From: Adiantum capillus-veneris | Taxonomy: Eukaryota > Streptophyta > Polypodiopsida > Polypodiales > Pteridaceae | Assembly (NCBI GenBank): GCA_014529385.2 | Contig: CM043945.1 | Coordinates: 98,498,612 to 98,562,611, forward strand | Direction of reading: 5' to 3' | DNA length: 64,000 nucleotides | Shown: positions 10,760-21,560 of the stretch, piece after piece | Position numbering within the stretch: the stretch's first letter is position 1 | Layout: each line of letters opens with the position of its first letter | Made by a program: the position numbers and the translations under genes | The notes under the pieces: generated by a model | Seen by the model: the letters and a program-made list of their open reading frames with translations, nothing else | Told to the model about the DNA's origin: nothing | Database searches by the model: none

Positions 10760-11431
10760 TCAAGTGGGTTTGGTGGTTATCACCCCCAGAAGATTGGGAA
10801 ATGACAGGTGTGTGTCGACTACAAGCCATTGGATGCGGCAACCAAGAGAAACCACTACCCGTTGCCGTTCCAAGATGAAATCTTAAATCAAGTGGTAGGT
10901 CATGAGAGGTACTCTATTATGGATGGATTTTTAGGGTACTTTTAGATAGGTATTGCTCTTAAAGACCAATTGAAGATGCTATTTATCGCTCCATGGGGAT
11001 GATTTACCTATCGCAGGATGCCATTTGGTTTGGTAAATGCCTATGTCACCTTCCAAGACTGGATGAATGGGGTGTTTGGTCCCTACTTGGACAGGTTCAT
11101 TAGGGTTTTCGTGGATGACATTGGGTGCTATAATTCAAGGGTAGATCATCTGCCAAAGCTGCGGCTATGTTTTCAAAGACTTGACAAAGAAGGAGGTCAA
11201 TTGAACCCTAAGAAGTGCAAGCTAGCACAACCTCAAGCGCAGTTTCTAGGGCATGTGGTGTCACAAAGCATAATTAAGGTAGATTCGGAGAAGGTCAAGG
11301 CGCTAGTCTTGGTGGATCCTCCCTCTAGTGCACAAGGCTTGGCCTCCTTTGTATATAAGCTAAAGTATTTGTTGCATTTCTTTTGGATGATGTTGCAGTA
11401 TGTATGTATACCCCCTTCAAAAGAAGGCTAG
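10760..11431 (+). pseudogene. Tat-element reverse transcriptase
   Basis: Visible RT blocks: 'VCVDYKPLDAATKRNHYPLPF' (about 10810-10870), 'RRMPFGLVNAYVTFQDWMN' (about 11013-11070) and the catalytic 'FVDD' (about 11108), where most gypsy elements have YLDD or YVDD. Then 'LNPKKCKLAQPQAQFLGHVVS' (about 11200-11260). Stops occur at about 10800, 10944 and 11000. It is nearly full length otherwise. Confidence 0.85.
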
Positions 11432-11439
11432 CAGGTGCA

Positions 11440-12230
11440 TGGCTTTGAGTAGGATGAAGAAGCTCAAGAATATTTTGATAGGGTGAAGGAAATCTTGTGT
11501 CAACTGCCTACGGTGTGTCCGTCCAATTGAGAAGATGGATTTTATGTTTCTATGACAGTAGGCACAATGGCTATTGGGGTAGTACTATTGCAGAAGGTGG
11601 AAGGAGCTGTAAACCTATTTATTTCGGAAGTAGGGTGATAATTTTTGGAGAGGCGACCTACATCGAAGTCGAGCAGTGGGTCATGGCCTTAGGTTTTGCC
11701 TGCAAGAAGTTCAAGGTGTATCTCATAATGCAAAAGTTTTATGTGTTGATGGCCAACAATTTATTTCCGGAGGTAGTGCTACACTTGAAGCCAGGGAAGC
11801 GGATCATGAAGTGGGTGATAGAGCTATATGCATTTGAGTTTGAATTCAAAATTGACCATACGAGTCGATACCATTTGGTGGATATTTTGGTTAGCAAGGC
11901 CGTAGATTTGCAAATTTATCCAAGAGTGGTACGAGATGAAGCTAGAGAAGAGCCAGACTTGGTGGGAGCTTTTACCATGTGGTTTGATGGTGTGTATAGG
12001 AGGATGGTACAGAAAGCAGGTGGAGGTGTGGTGATACACAATCCGCACGGCAAGGTGATCTTCTCAAAAGCCTATGATTTGGAGGATGTGGATACTAACA
12101 ATGAAGAGGAATATCTGGTCCTCCATCTAGGTTTGAAACAAGCGTCGAGTTTGGCATTTCCAGGTTGGTGGTCAAAGGTGATGAGGTATTCGTCATCAAG
12201 GCCAATGGTAGGTAAAACATGATTCCGTAA
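11440..12230 (+). pseudogene. Tat-element RNase H plus second (archaeal-type) RNase H
   Basis: The first part (about 11540-11910) has the gypsy RNase H signature: 'EATYIEVEQWVMALGFACKKF', 'VLMANN', 'RIMKWVIELYAFEFEF' and 'HTSRYHLVDILVSKA'. A second RNase H follows: 'FTMWFDGVYRR' then 'GGGVVIHNPHGKVIFSKAYDL' and 'TNNEEEYLVLHLGLKQA' (about 11975-12150). This extra domain carries the Asp and Glu expected at the start of an archaeal-type RNase H. The frame is open for 241 codons (11497-12222), which makes it the best-kept part of the element. Confidence 0.8.
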
Positions 12231-12499
12231 AGCGTTGGTTCTTTGGCATCAAAAAGCTGTTGAAGTTCTTTAGAGAGATCCAATTCAAGCAAGTGAAGAG
12301 GGAGCAAAACCAAGAGGTAGACCAACAAGCAAAGCAAGGTGCAGATACATGTTGCAGGCATATATGTGGCCCAAGCCACATACACTGGTAGAGAGTCATT
12401 GAAGGAGGTGGAATATTTTTTGAGTATAGGGCAGTGTCCTCAAGTTTTTTCCCAACTGTAGAGGAGGAGGATAGTTCAGAAAGCTCACAAATTTACATT

Positions 12500-13600
12500 A
12501 GTAGGTGAAGAACTAATGACCTACAGCAGATACGGTGTTCTGAGGAGAGTGCTCTATGAAGAAGAGATTAACTTGGTGCTAGAGCAATTTCATGAGGAGA
12601 GAGGACACCAACGAAAGCATCAGGTAATGTTTCAAGTGTTGAGAGTGGGTTTTTGGTGGCCTTCAGTAGTTAAGGATGTGCATTGTTGGTGCAAGATCTG
12701 CCACGAATGCGAGACTATGGGAGAAAGGCGTTTGGTATCTGAGTCACAGGGGGCCATTGTTGCTCAAAATACTTTTTAGAAGTGGGTTTTGGCCACCATC
12801 GGTCCACTCCCTAAGTCTACAAGTGGTAAGAAGCATGTTGTGGTAGCCATCAACTACCTCACCAGGTGGCCAAGGCCAAAGCTGTGAAGAAGATAAATGC
12901 ACAGGTTGTAGCCCAATTTGTTTTTTATAGCATTTGCTATCATTTTGGAGTGCCATGGGTACTCATTTCTAATAGAGGCCAAGGATTCAAAAGCAAGCTT
13001 ATGCCTGCATTGGCAGAGAAACTAAAGATTCAGCATCAATTTTCCTCGCCTTATCATTCCAAATAAAATGGTCTTGTGGATAGTGCCAATGGGCAAATCA
13101 TCAAGATTCTGACAAAGTATGTGTATAAGCAAGAGATAGAATGGAAGATCAATCTAGAGAAGTGTATGTGGTCATACAAAGTGGCTACCAACCTCACTCC
13201 ATTTGAGTTGGATTATGGGGTAAGGAGGGAGTGTTACCAATGCATGTGGAGCTAGGTGCTTTGAAAGGTATATGTCACATCAATGCCACTCCACAAGCTA
13301 TCTTAAAAGATAGGATTGTCGGCCTTGAGGCATTGCAAATGGATAGGGAAGTAGCAACACACTACTATGTGAAGCAGTGGGAAAAACGAGTGGCCAAAGT
13401 CAATGAGAGACTGCCAGAAAAGAAGATAGAAGAAGGAGACCTGGTAATGAAATATAAAATCTAGTTGGACTTCACCTTCTAGAAGAAGTGGATGGGCCCG
13501 TACAAAGTACGAAAGGCCTTTCCAAATGGGACCTATTAGCCGGTGAGCATTAATGGTAAGCTTTTTAGGCACATGGTCAATGGTGTACGACTCAAGCTAT
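12500..13600 (+). pseudogene. Tat-element integrase
   Basis: The N-terminal zinc domain is visible as 'HEERGHQRKHQ' and 'WWPSVVKDVHCWCKICHECE' (about 12590-12715, H-H-C-C). The core follows in other frames: 'VVAQFVFYSICYHFGVPWVLISNRGQGF' (about 12907-12990) and 'FSSPYHSK.NGLVDSANGQIIKIL' (about 13038-13110), then 'SYKVATNLTPFELDYG'. In the block 'LISNRGQGF' the expected catalytic Asp (usually SDRG) is Asn, so the active site appears lost as well as the frame. Confidence 0.8.
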
Positions 13601-13680
13601 ACTTTGATAGGGGAGTGGTGCCTGATGTGAATCAAATTGTGGCTAGAGGGGTTGGGCAACCCACTTAAAGGGGCTCAAGA

Positions 13681-14313
13681 GTAACATACATATAATTTTG
13701 TACATATGGTTGTGCATTTTTCAGTGTGCTTGGGTGTTTACAGAGTGTTGCGACTTTCGAGTTCAATAAAGCTACATTTAGTTGAACATGAATGTTCAAT
13801 AGGGGATGCGCAGTGATGGTGTATCCAAAGTTGGTCTATGCAGGGAAGTGTTCTATTCCAAGCTATGGGTACTAGCAGGTGCAATACAAAGGGCTAAGGC
13901 CAATGTGGAGGACCTGGCTAGGCAGATGATAGTGGAAGTGTACATCTAATGCGGTTTTTTGGTCAAAAAGGCTTCAGAATGGTCCATTTGGGGTGAAGGT
14001 AAAGGTACTCAAGATGGTGTGTTGGTGCTCTAGAATATGGTCTTCAAGATGTTGTGCAAGCTGGTCTAGACAACTCATCAAATGAACCCCAGTAATCAAG
14101 ATATTCAAGTTTAAAGTTGGAAGGTGTTGTAGAGCTCGGTCGGATCTGACGAGTGTAAAAAAGTGGTCAAAGCTAATCCATATGGGTAGACATGAAGTGC
14201 TCAAGCTGTGGGAGCATGCTCGCCTATTTGATTGTCAATCTGACTTTGAATGAGCAAGTTGTGGCCTGTGGAATATTTGTCGGGGGTCGGGTATGTGCTC
14301 ACTTGGCCGCGTG
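13681..14313. other. Unassigned sequence before the assembly gap
   Basis: Probably the 3' untranslated part of the Tat element. No coding similarity is visible. It contains a short palindrome TTGAACATGAATGTTCAA near 13780. It ends at the gap. Confidence 0.45.
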
Positions 14314-14513
14314 NNNNNNNNNNNNNNNNNNNNNNNNNNNNNNNNNNNNNNNNNNNNNNNNNNNNNNNNNNNNNNNNNNNNNNNNNNNNNNNNNNNNNNN
14401 NNNNNNNNNNNNNNNNNNNNNNNNNNNNNNNNNNNNNNNNNNNNNNNNNNNNNNNNNNNNNNNNNNNNNNNNNNNNNNNNNNNNNNNNNNNNNNNNNNNN
14501 NNNNNNNNNNNNN
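14314..14513. other. Assembly gap of 200 N
   Basis: Exactly 200 undetermined bases, a common placeholder length, so the true distance is unknown. Apparent reading frames across it are meaningless. Confidence 0.98.
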
Positions 14514-14698
14514 GATTACCAAGTCTAACACTGTAAAGGTATTTTCTTCCCCTTGGGATTGGTTTCTCTCTATAACGTACTTGTCTCTACCTGTCTCTCT
14601 TTCTTCCTCTTTCGCCTACTCTCTTGCTCATGTAAGTGATTGAGTGCTAGTGCTTGGACATCTTTATGAGCATGGGAGATGACGAGGGAGGGATGTAG

Positions 14699-14704
<6 letters not shown>

Positions 14705-14751
<47 letters not shown>

Positions 14752-14752
14752 A
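14705..14752. repeat. (GA)n microsatellite
   Basis: Almost pure GA dinucleotide array with one GG interruption. Confidence 0.95.
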
Positions 14753-15184
14753 GAGGGTAGTAGGATGGGAGATAGGAGTGAGAGCGAGAGAGGTTTGTAG
14801 GATGAGAGTGAATCCAAAGAAAGAGGTTGATAAATATATGTGTTTAAACAGGTAAGATAATGGGGAGAGAAACAAAGAAAGAAAGAAAGATTTTTTTTAC
14901 GTCCATAAGAGGCGAAATCGGCCTATGAGACAAATCAAAGTACATGGGGGTAAGTGTCCTCTGGATATCCTGTGAAGGATAAAAGGTACAAAGCAAAAGA
15001 TAGCTATCCTGTGTAATGACTAGGAGAGAAGGGAGTGGTACAAGGGTAGGGGGGGTGGAGCTCTAAACAAGGGAAAAAATGCAATCCTATATGCTGGGGT
15101 ATATACAATCATGAGAGAAAGTGCTATCATATCTTTAGCTCCATCCAGTCCTCGTAATCAGGGTGTAAGACATGATGCATGGGT

Positions 15185-15187
<3 letters not shown>

Positions 15188-15236
<49 letters not shown>

Positions 15237-15301
15237 AGCAAGAGAGAGAGCAACAAAGGAGTTGTAGGACAAGAGAGAGAGAGAGGAGAGAGAGAGAGAA
15301 A
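15188..15301. repeat. (GA)n microsatellite, interrupted
   Basis: A pure GA run at 15190-15233, then interrupted GA-rich segments to about 15301. Confidence 0.95.
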
Positions 15302-15418
15302 GAGTTGATAGCGATTGTTGTAGGCCGGGAGGGGTGAGAGAGATAGAGAGATCGACATAAAGGTTTGAATATAACATTCGAATATAGTAAGATTAAACTC
15401 ACCAAGATCGTAAGGTAA

Positions 15419-16316
15419 GAACAAGAAGAACTATCTCCATCTACTGCTATGACTATTTTGAAGAGCGTAGCAGCTAGTAATGTGCCTTCTCCACTTGTCG
15501 TCATAAATCAAAAATCCAAAAAATCTGCAAAAGGATAAGCTAAGGTGCAAGAAGTAGCATCGTTTGGGTTTGTGGATGACAAATACAACTCCAACGAGGA
15601 GATTGATGATAGAGAAATGAAGGCTTATATGACTGCAGGGCAAACGCTGGTGGAGAATTTCCCAACAGACATTACAATTGGATAAGATATGTTATCAAAG
15701 CATCTAGGAAATTTTAACGTAAATTATAGATTTTTGGTTTAAGCTTACTATAAATGTCCTTTGGATTGGTCTTTGACGTATATTGTTGCTTGCAGGTAGA
15801 GCATGAATCTCTGCTCCCTTGAGTTTCGCTTTGCCATTTGGTGAAGCTAGAAAAAGCAAGACAAGTTATCTGGGATACCAAGCGTCTGCAACCTCTTGCA
15901 GATGCATTCTTGCTGGAGGGGTATTATGAACCAAAGGAAGCTTCAAAGTAAAGTTTCTCTGCTATCTTTGACTATTGTTTGTCATCCAGGAGGTATGGAA
16001 CATGGACATTGGTTTCTTTGGCAACTACTTGCCCAATATACAAATGAGAACGACGTTTTCGTGCAGTACGGAGGTGACTGTTGAGCAATGGATTTGCTAG
16101 GGAGCCAGATGGGTTGAATGATGACATTATATGAGAGCAACGAGGAGCTCTCCAACAAATTGTGCACAGTTCTTGAAATACAAGCACAACGGCTAAGAGA
16201 GATTCAAGAGCGAGATAGAAAGCTTGCTGAGGAGTGGATTGTGCATTACATGAAGCATCATTGATTGAACCACATCCAAAAATTGTAGAATTAGATCCTC
16301 CCAGCACTCAATTGAA
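15419..16316 (+). pseudogene. Exon-like pseudogene of unknown family
   Basis: Not recognised. Three blocks look like spliced coding sequence. Block 1 (about 15421-15685) reads 'EQEELSPSTAMTILKSVAAS' and, past one TAA, 'VASFGFVDDKYNSNEEIDD' and 'MKAYMTAGQTLVENFPTD'. Block 2 (about 15798-15950), right after a TGCTTGCAG acceptor-like site, has one TGA then 'LEKARQVIWDTKRLQPLADA' and 'LLEGYYEPKEASK', and ends at a GTAAAG donor-like site. Block 3 (about 15991-16265), after TCATCCAG, reads 'EVWNMDIGFFGNYLPNIQM', then in shifted frames a coiled-coil-like 'LEIQAQRLREIQERDRKLAEE'. It could be a decayed host gene, captured exons or an unfamiliar transposon gene. Confidence 0.35.
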
Positions 16317-17082
16317 ATAGCCATGTCAAATTTCTACTAGCATAGTGTTTTGATAATCTTTGTAGTCGCTATGAACGATTGCTTCTTATAGTCTTTTGGA
16401 AGTAAATTTCCGTGTTATTGTAGCAATTTTCAGTGGAGTTTGCAATCACTTTATTTCTACTTTGTTTGTAGTTGTGCTTACAATCACAAACCCGTAGCTC
16501 TACAATCAAGATTCTGATAAGCTCTATCCAGCACCATGAACCTCATATTTAGTTTAGTTGTATTTTAAGTTGGACTAATGCAATTGTCTTCACCTTTACT
16601 ATATCTTCTATGCAAGCACATGGTTCAAAATGCAAATATAACCTCCAGCCAACCAATCGCCACTCCATCTGCTTGTCTAGTCATGTGGTGGCACGATGTT
16701 AGGTAACGGACAACAACATAAGGCATAGTTCATCATTTGGTGGAGGGAGCTTTTTGCATAAGATTGGAGAAACCAACACAAAGATCATAGATTTTTCAAT
16801 AAGTTTTCTAGCCCGTCCATTTTACAAACAAAGCTCCCTCAAGAAGCTCCCTCCCCGCCTCTACTCTGATAGCACTAAAGAAAGATTAGGAGCTACAATT
16901 GAAATGATTCAGTTGAAGGGGAAAGAGTATACTTGATATCATTCAAAGAAAAAAACAAAACAACAGGACTAGATTGTGTCAAAACAAAAAGAATATCCTT
17001 AGAAATAAAACTTGGAAACCTGAGATTGTGGTACAAATGTGTTAATCTTTGAGGTATTATCATAGACAAGCAAAGGGAAGGA
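16317..17082. other. Non-coding, nothing recognised
   Basis: AT-rich sequence without repeats or protein similarity that I can identify. It ends in a G-rich run at 17083. Confidence 0.5.
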
Positions 17083-17099
17083 GGGGGGGGGGGGGGGGG
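17083..17099. repeat. Poly-G tract (17 bases)
   Basis: G homopolymer directly before the CACTA-like element at 17103. The matching right end of that element carries a C run, so the tract may be an expanded terminus. Confidence 0.9.
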
Positions 17100-17102
17100 T
17101 GG

Positions 17103-17339
17103 CACTACAGTAAAAAAAAAGGCTATCAATTGAGTTCGACACAACAAGGATTATTTTTTTCTATATCGTCTCACATTTTCATATACAAAAGGGTGTTGAA
17201 AAAATGAACTTGAAAAAAAAATACAGATTGAATAGGAAAAGAGCCCTTTTTATTGGTGAAAATTTCATAGTTAAGGGGTTTTATAAATAGTCCTTGAATG
17301 CACGCGATATATCGGTTGTACATATAGTGACCCCCCGAG
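17103..17339. mobile_element. CACTA-like miniature element, copy 1
   Basis: 237 bp beginning CACTACAGTAAAAAAAAAGG and ending CATATAGTG followed by ACCCCCC. A second copy in the same orientation lies at 20520-20746. Shared stretches include 'TCACATTTTCAT', 'AGGGTGTTGAAAAAA', 'TTTATAAATAGTCCTTGAA' and the ends. CACTA...TAGTG termini are characteristic of CACTA (En/Spm) elements. The expected 3-bp duplication is not evident, so membership is inferred. Confidence 0.6.
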
Positions 17340-17825
17340 ATCAGAGATAACATTTTGTGTTTTACATGCCTAATATTACCATGGATATCAAATCTAAATC
17401 TACAAAATCAATTATAGGAATTATAGCTCTTGCAAAGAAAAGCTATGGTTATGTATGCAATTAGGAATTGAGACTCAAACGTTATGACTATGTATGCCAT
17501 CGAGATTGAGACGCAAAATATGAGTACTTAGACCTCTCTATGAGAAGCTAAAACAACCTCAAATAGTTTAACATGCCTAAAAATCACCATCCATTTTGAA
17601 ACAAACTAAATGAAGACCAATATCAAATGTGTATGTGAGTGTGTGTATGTGTGTGTTGTTGTAAAGCATACACAAATGATGATCGTGTTCAAAAGGTAGT
17701 TGATTTTAAACAACGGGAAATATTTTCAATCTTTTGCATTCAAATAATTTATGTACAGTATGGTTAGAATGAAGCATCATTCAATTTATACTATAAATTA
17801 GGATAAACATTGAAACTATAGATGA
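17340..17825. other. Non-coding, nothing recognised
   Basis: AT-rich DNA with a short GT-rich patch near 17630-17660. No gene or repeat copy was identified. Confidence 0.5.
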
Positions 17826-18427
17826 AACCAATCTTCATCTTAAAGGTCAATAGCAACCAACCTAATCCTCTTTAAGCAAAGAAAGAATTCTCATGTGAAT
17901 TTACGTTAACAAAACAACATATTTGTTAGTCTTGGATACAATTTACAGGTGTCAAAGAACCTATCTGTTGTGACCCATGTCATAATTGAAACATATGAGA
18001 TTAGCTACTTTCCTAAAATCAAAGAAGTCTTAAAGTAAAAGAAGTTTCTTTTAAAGAAGTTTTTTCATTTTGTGTGTCCAAAGGCAGTCACTCCTTCGAG
18101 ATGGGAATGGTTCAAGTTAACATAGGTAACCAATCTTCATCTTAAAGGTCAATAGCAACCAACCTAATCCTCTTTAAGCAAAGAAAGAATTCTCATGTGA
18201 ATTTACGTTAACAAGACAACATATTTGTTAGTCTTGGATACAATTTACAGGTGTCAAAGAACCTATCTGTTGTGACCCATGTCATAATTGAAACATATGA
18301 GATTAGCTACTTTCCTAAAATAAGAAGTCTTAAAGTAAAAGAATTTTCTTTTAAAGAAGTTTTTTCATTTTGTGTGTCCAAAGGCAGTCACTCCTTTGAG
18401 ATGGGAATGGTTCAAGTTAACGTAGGT
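17826..18427. repeat. Tandem duplication, about 302-bp unit
   Basis: Unit 1 (17826-18127) and unit 2 (18128-18427) are near identical, starting AACCAATCTTCATCTTAAAGG and ending at GTTCAAGTTAACRTAGGT. I see about four substitutions and a 2-bp indel (ATCAAAGAAG against ATAAGAAG). This looks like a recent local duplication. The second unit carries an open frame of 73 codons running past its end, without a recognisable domain. Confidence 0.9.
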
Positions 18428-20519
18428 AACCTACTTCAATATTTTAATAGATTGAAAAATCATGTTTTTTAAAACAGTTTTTATATGATGTGACTACCAT
18501 AAGAGAGATCTTCTTCTAAATGTAAGTCCTTGTTTTTAGAATGGATCTCTTTTTTATTTCTAGCTTCATCCATGCATCAATAGTCCAGATGATTATTCCA
18601 CATTCTTAGAGTAGTATAGAGGCAATCAAAAGGAGGCTTCAATGTAAATTTCACTTACCGTAGAATCCAAGTAACCAGACCAACACAAGAAGTAATCCAT
18701 CCAACTCAGCAAAAGAACTCCAAAAACCTAGATTTGTCCATCCATCCAAGAAGTGCCAAACATGAAATGTAGAGTTTCTAATTTGTAAGCCTTTTCAAAA
18801 ACAAAATTTACCAATACTAATCCCTCTAAGGGCCTAATCCAGTAGCCCTACTTGATGTATAGTGGTATATATGCAATGAGAATTCATTTGAAGGCTATAG
18901 CAGAAGACAAATCATATGTTAGGCAAAGCAACCAACAAAACCTATGGCAACTTTGTAGATTCGAATCATTAGGACAATTAGAACAATATTAGAAAAATCC
19001 ATTTGAAGAAACACCAATGGTTCAATGACATCCATTTGTGATAATTAGAACTAAGAGTGGATCAAAAAGACCCAATCCAAAGCCTTTAGATGCAAAACTA
19101 ATCTCAATGATTATGTATCAAGACTAGAAAGCCAAAAAGAGAATGCACTCATTGTCAAAACAGATAAGTAGAGTCTAGGGTTCTTGCCATACCATCTTTA
19201 AGAATTAAAAAAAGGGTCTAAAGATAAAGTATTGCTCATCAAAAAACCATATATAAACTAGCATGTTATAACCACAAGGATCCAATGGTTTTATAGGTAC
19301 CTGAACATATGTAGGCGAACAATACAAAGTGAGGTAGTGCAAAAGCTACAAAGCTTATAAACTTCCAACTTGAGAGTGATAACCCCATGTAAAAAATGTA
19401 GCTCATGTTAAGCAAAGACTTCAAAATGGGGGTTCCCATAGTAGATGGGGGAAACAAGGAAGGTTAGACAACTCAATTAAGTAAGCCCAAGCTAGGCAAA
19501 GCATGTTAGAGATAAAAATCAAAGTCGGTTCTAATGGAGAAGCCTATGACACAAAACTAGCAAAAGTCATCAGCGCGGTATACATTAATATACCTTCATA
19601 TTTTCTAATCATAAGTGAAAGTACCAAGAGTCAGTTTCAAAATTAGCACAACTTAGTGCATATATATAGCATCAAAACTTGGATAGTTTAGTAAAAGAAA
19701 CCAAACTTTTGATGTATGCAAATCCAGGCAAACCCTTGCTGCAAATCCCATTCAAGGTTAAGTGCAATAAGTGTTTAGGCCAACCATCCCGTGGAAGATT
19801 CTCTTTAGCAAAGTCTTAGAGAAAATCCATCCCCTAGAAGATAAATTCAAGAGGATATTGCAAGCTACTAAGTAAAGACCAGTAACATGATCCTAAGCAT
19901 CAAATATCAAAAGCATCATAGTGCCATGACTACATCCAGAAGCACCATCAAGCTCTTTTTCAAAGAAATCAAGCAAAAAGACCAGCATAGTAAAAATGAA
20001 TAAAACCAGTTATAGCAAAAGAGCCCCATTATGTATGAGATGGTAGAAACAAATCAAATCAATATTGTTGGGAATGTCGAGAAGGATCACATAATCCATC
20101 AATCAAAAATGAGCTTCACCTTAAACATAAGTTTTATAGATGTGTAGTGCTCAAGCAGCCATCATCCACCAAGCCAAGTCGTAGCCTTTCTAGCCCTCGT
20201 GTCAGCAAGGGGAGGAGAGGCAATTGTTTCTCAAGACATGGCAAGGTACAAACGTTCAAGATAGTGTGAGCAAAAGAGAGATGATACTCAAATATACATG
20301 GTAAGGACAATAGGAAGTAGGAAAGAAATGATGTGACAACAAAGACCTTGCAGGACACACCTTGAGATAGGAGTCGTCTTTAGTGAGTGATACTATCAAT
20401 GTATGCCAAGGAAGTAGGGATACTTGGAGTGAGAGCTAGTTCGTGCATCACGCGGCACACTAGTCGATGCATTGGAGGCCGATGGACATGAGCAAGAACT
20501 ATGAAGCCTCAGAGGGGGT
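18428..20519. other. Non-coding AT-rich stretch
   Basis: About 2.1 kb without recognisable coding sequence, terminal repeats or internal repeat copies. The density of stops in all frames argues against recent coding function. Confidence 0.5.
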
Positions 20520-20746
20520 CACTACAATACAAAAATGCCTATCACGTGGGTTCAAAAGTACGGATTATTTTAATCTATATTTTTTCACATTTTCATTGAG
20601 ACAGAAGGGTGTTGAAAAAAAGATCTTGAAAAAAAGTTTGCACATTGAATTAGAAAAGGGTCCCTTTTATTTGTGAAAATTCCATAACCAATGGGATTTA
20701 TAAATAGTCCTTGAACGTACTTAATATATAGATTCTACTTATAGTG
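20520..20746. mobile_element. CACTA-like miniature element, copy 2
   Basis: 227 bp, same orientation as the copy at 17103. It starts CACTACAATACAAAAATGCC, preceded by GGGGGT, and ends CTTATAGTG followed by AACCCCCCC. The extended inverted ends GGGGGTCACTA / TAGTGAACCCCCC are a shared feature. No coding capacity. Confidence 0.6.
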
Positions 20747-20809
20747 AACCCCCCCATAAGAAAGTCCACACGATGCCGAGTCGACAATTAGAGGGGGGAA
20801 AGAGAGGGC

Positions 20810-20835
20810 GGGGGGGGGGGGGGGGGGGGGGGGGG
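20810..20835. repeat. Poly-G tract (26 bases)
   Basis: G homopolymer, followed by AGGGGGG, about 60 bp downstream of the second CACTA-like element. Confidence 0.95.
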
Positions 20836-20884
20836 AGGGGGGCACGCTTGAGGCTTGTGGAGGAGACGTAAATATAAATATAAA

Positions 20885-20985
<101 letters not shown>

Positions 20986-21385
20986 ATCGTTCCATGCACA
21001 TTGAAAGTGCTTCAAGTTTCCATGCATCTTATTCAAGGTCAAGGATAGTAATGTGCAAGAATTACAAGGGGAGGACCCCACTATAGCTTGACAAACAATC
21101 AAGGAGGAGTCCATCCTCATGGGCCCCAAAGTGGAAAATATAGGAGAATTCGCGGCACCAACAAAACCACAGGGATAGCTAGGAGGGGGACGAAATCGAA
21201 GGATGAGCTCAGAACATCTGATAATTCAGGGGCATTCATAAAAGATGTTAGGTGAGGAATAGGCAAATCATGGATAAAGTCTCAGAGATAGGCAAAGTAT
21301 AGAGTTGGATAAAGTGTTAGAGATAGGCAAAGCATGGAGTTGTGGAGCTAGCAAAGCTCTGGGATGTATTAAGTAACACTTGAAT

Positions 21386-21410
21386 GTGTGTGTGTGTGTG
21401 TGTGTGTTGT

Positions 21411-21443
<33 letters not shown>
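21386..21443. repeat. (TG)n then 33-base poly-G
   Basis: TG dinucleotides at 21386-21407 followed by an uninterrupted G run at 21411-21443, the longest homopolymer in the window. Confidence 0.95.
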
Positions 21444-21560
21444 CTAATACATAATTATTTGTATACATGTATATATGTACAATGGATTGGCATGAATTGT
21501 GAATTACTGTTTCTATCCTTTGTCTCCTTAAAGACCTCTATTTGATGAACCAACCTTCTA

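Larger units (their letters stand above)
8510..13680 (+). mobile_element. Tat-type Ty3/gypsy retrotransposon, decayed
   Basis: Plus-strand gypsy element with gag, protease, RT, RNase H, a second RNase H and integrase in that order. The second RNase H between the first RNase H and integrase is a known mark of the Tat (Ogre/Retand-type) lineage. Every domain carries stops and frameshifts. The presumed 5' LTR is at 7810-8509. No 3' LTR is found before the gap at 14314. It was probably complete once and has decayed in place. Confidence 0.85.
14514..15418. other. GA-rich non-coding stretch
   Basis: Low-complexity DNA with two GA arrays (14705-14752 and 15188-15301) and shorter purine-rich segments. 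Long Ser/Leu or Arg/Glu frames here are only translations of the repeats. Confidence 0.6.

Noticed and set aside
14192-14643. Open frames crossing the run of N
   Set aside because: The undetermined bases carry no stop codons, so the frames are artefacts of the gap.
18251-18472. 73-codon ORF in the tandem duplication
   Set aside because: It arises from one copy of a duplicated non-coding segment; the other copy is frameshifted and no family is recognised.
20517-20750. 3-bp target duplications for the CACTA-like elements
   Set aside because: Bases flanking both copies (at 17103 and 20520) do not match, so no duplication could be claimed.
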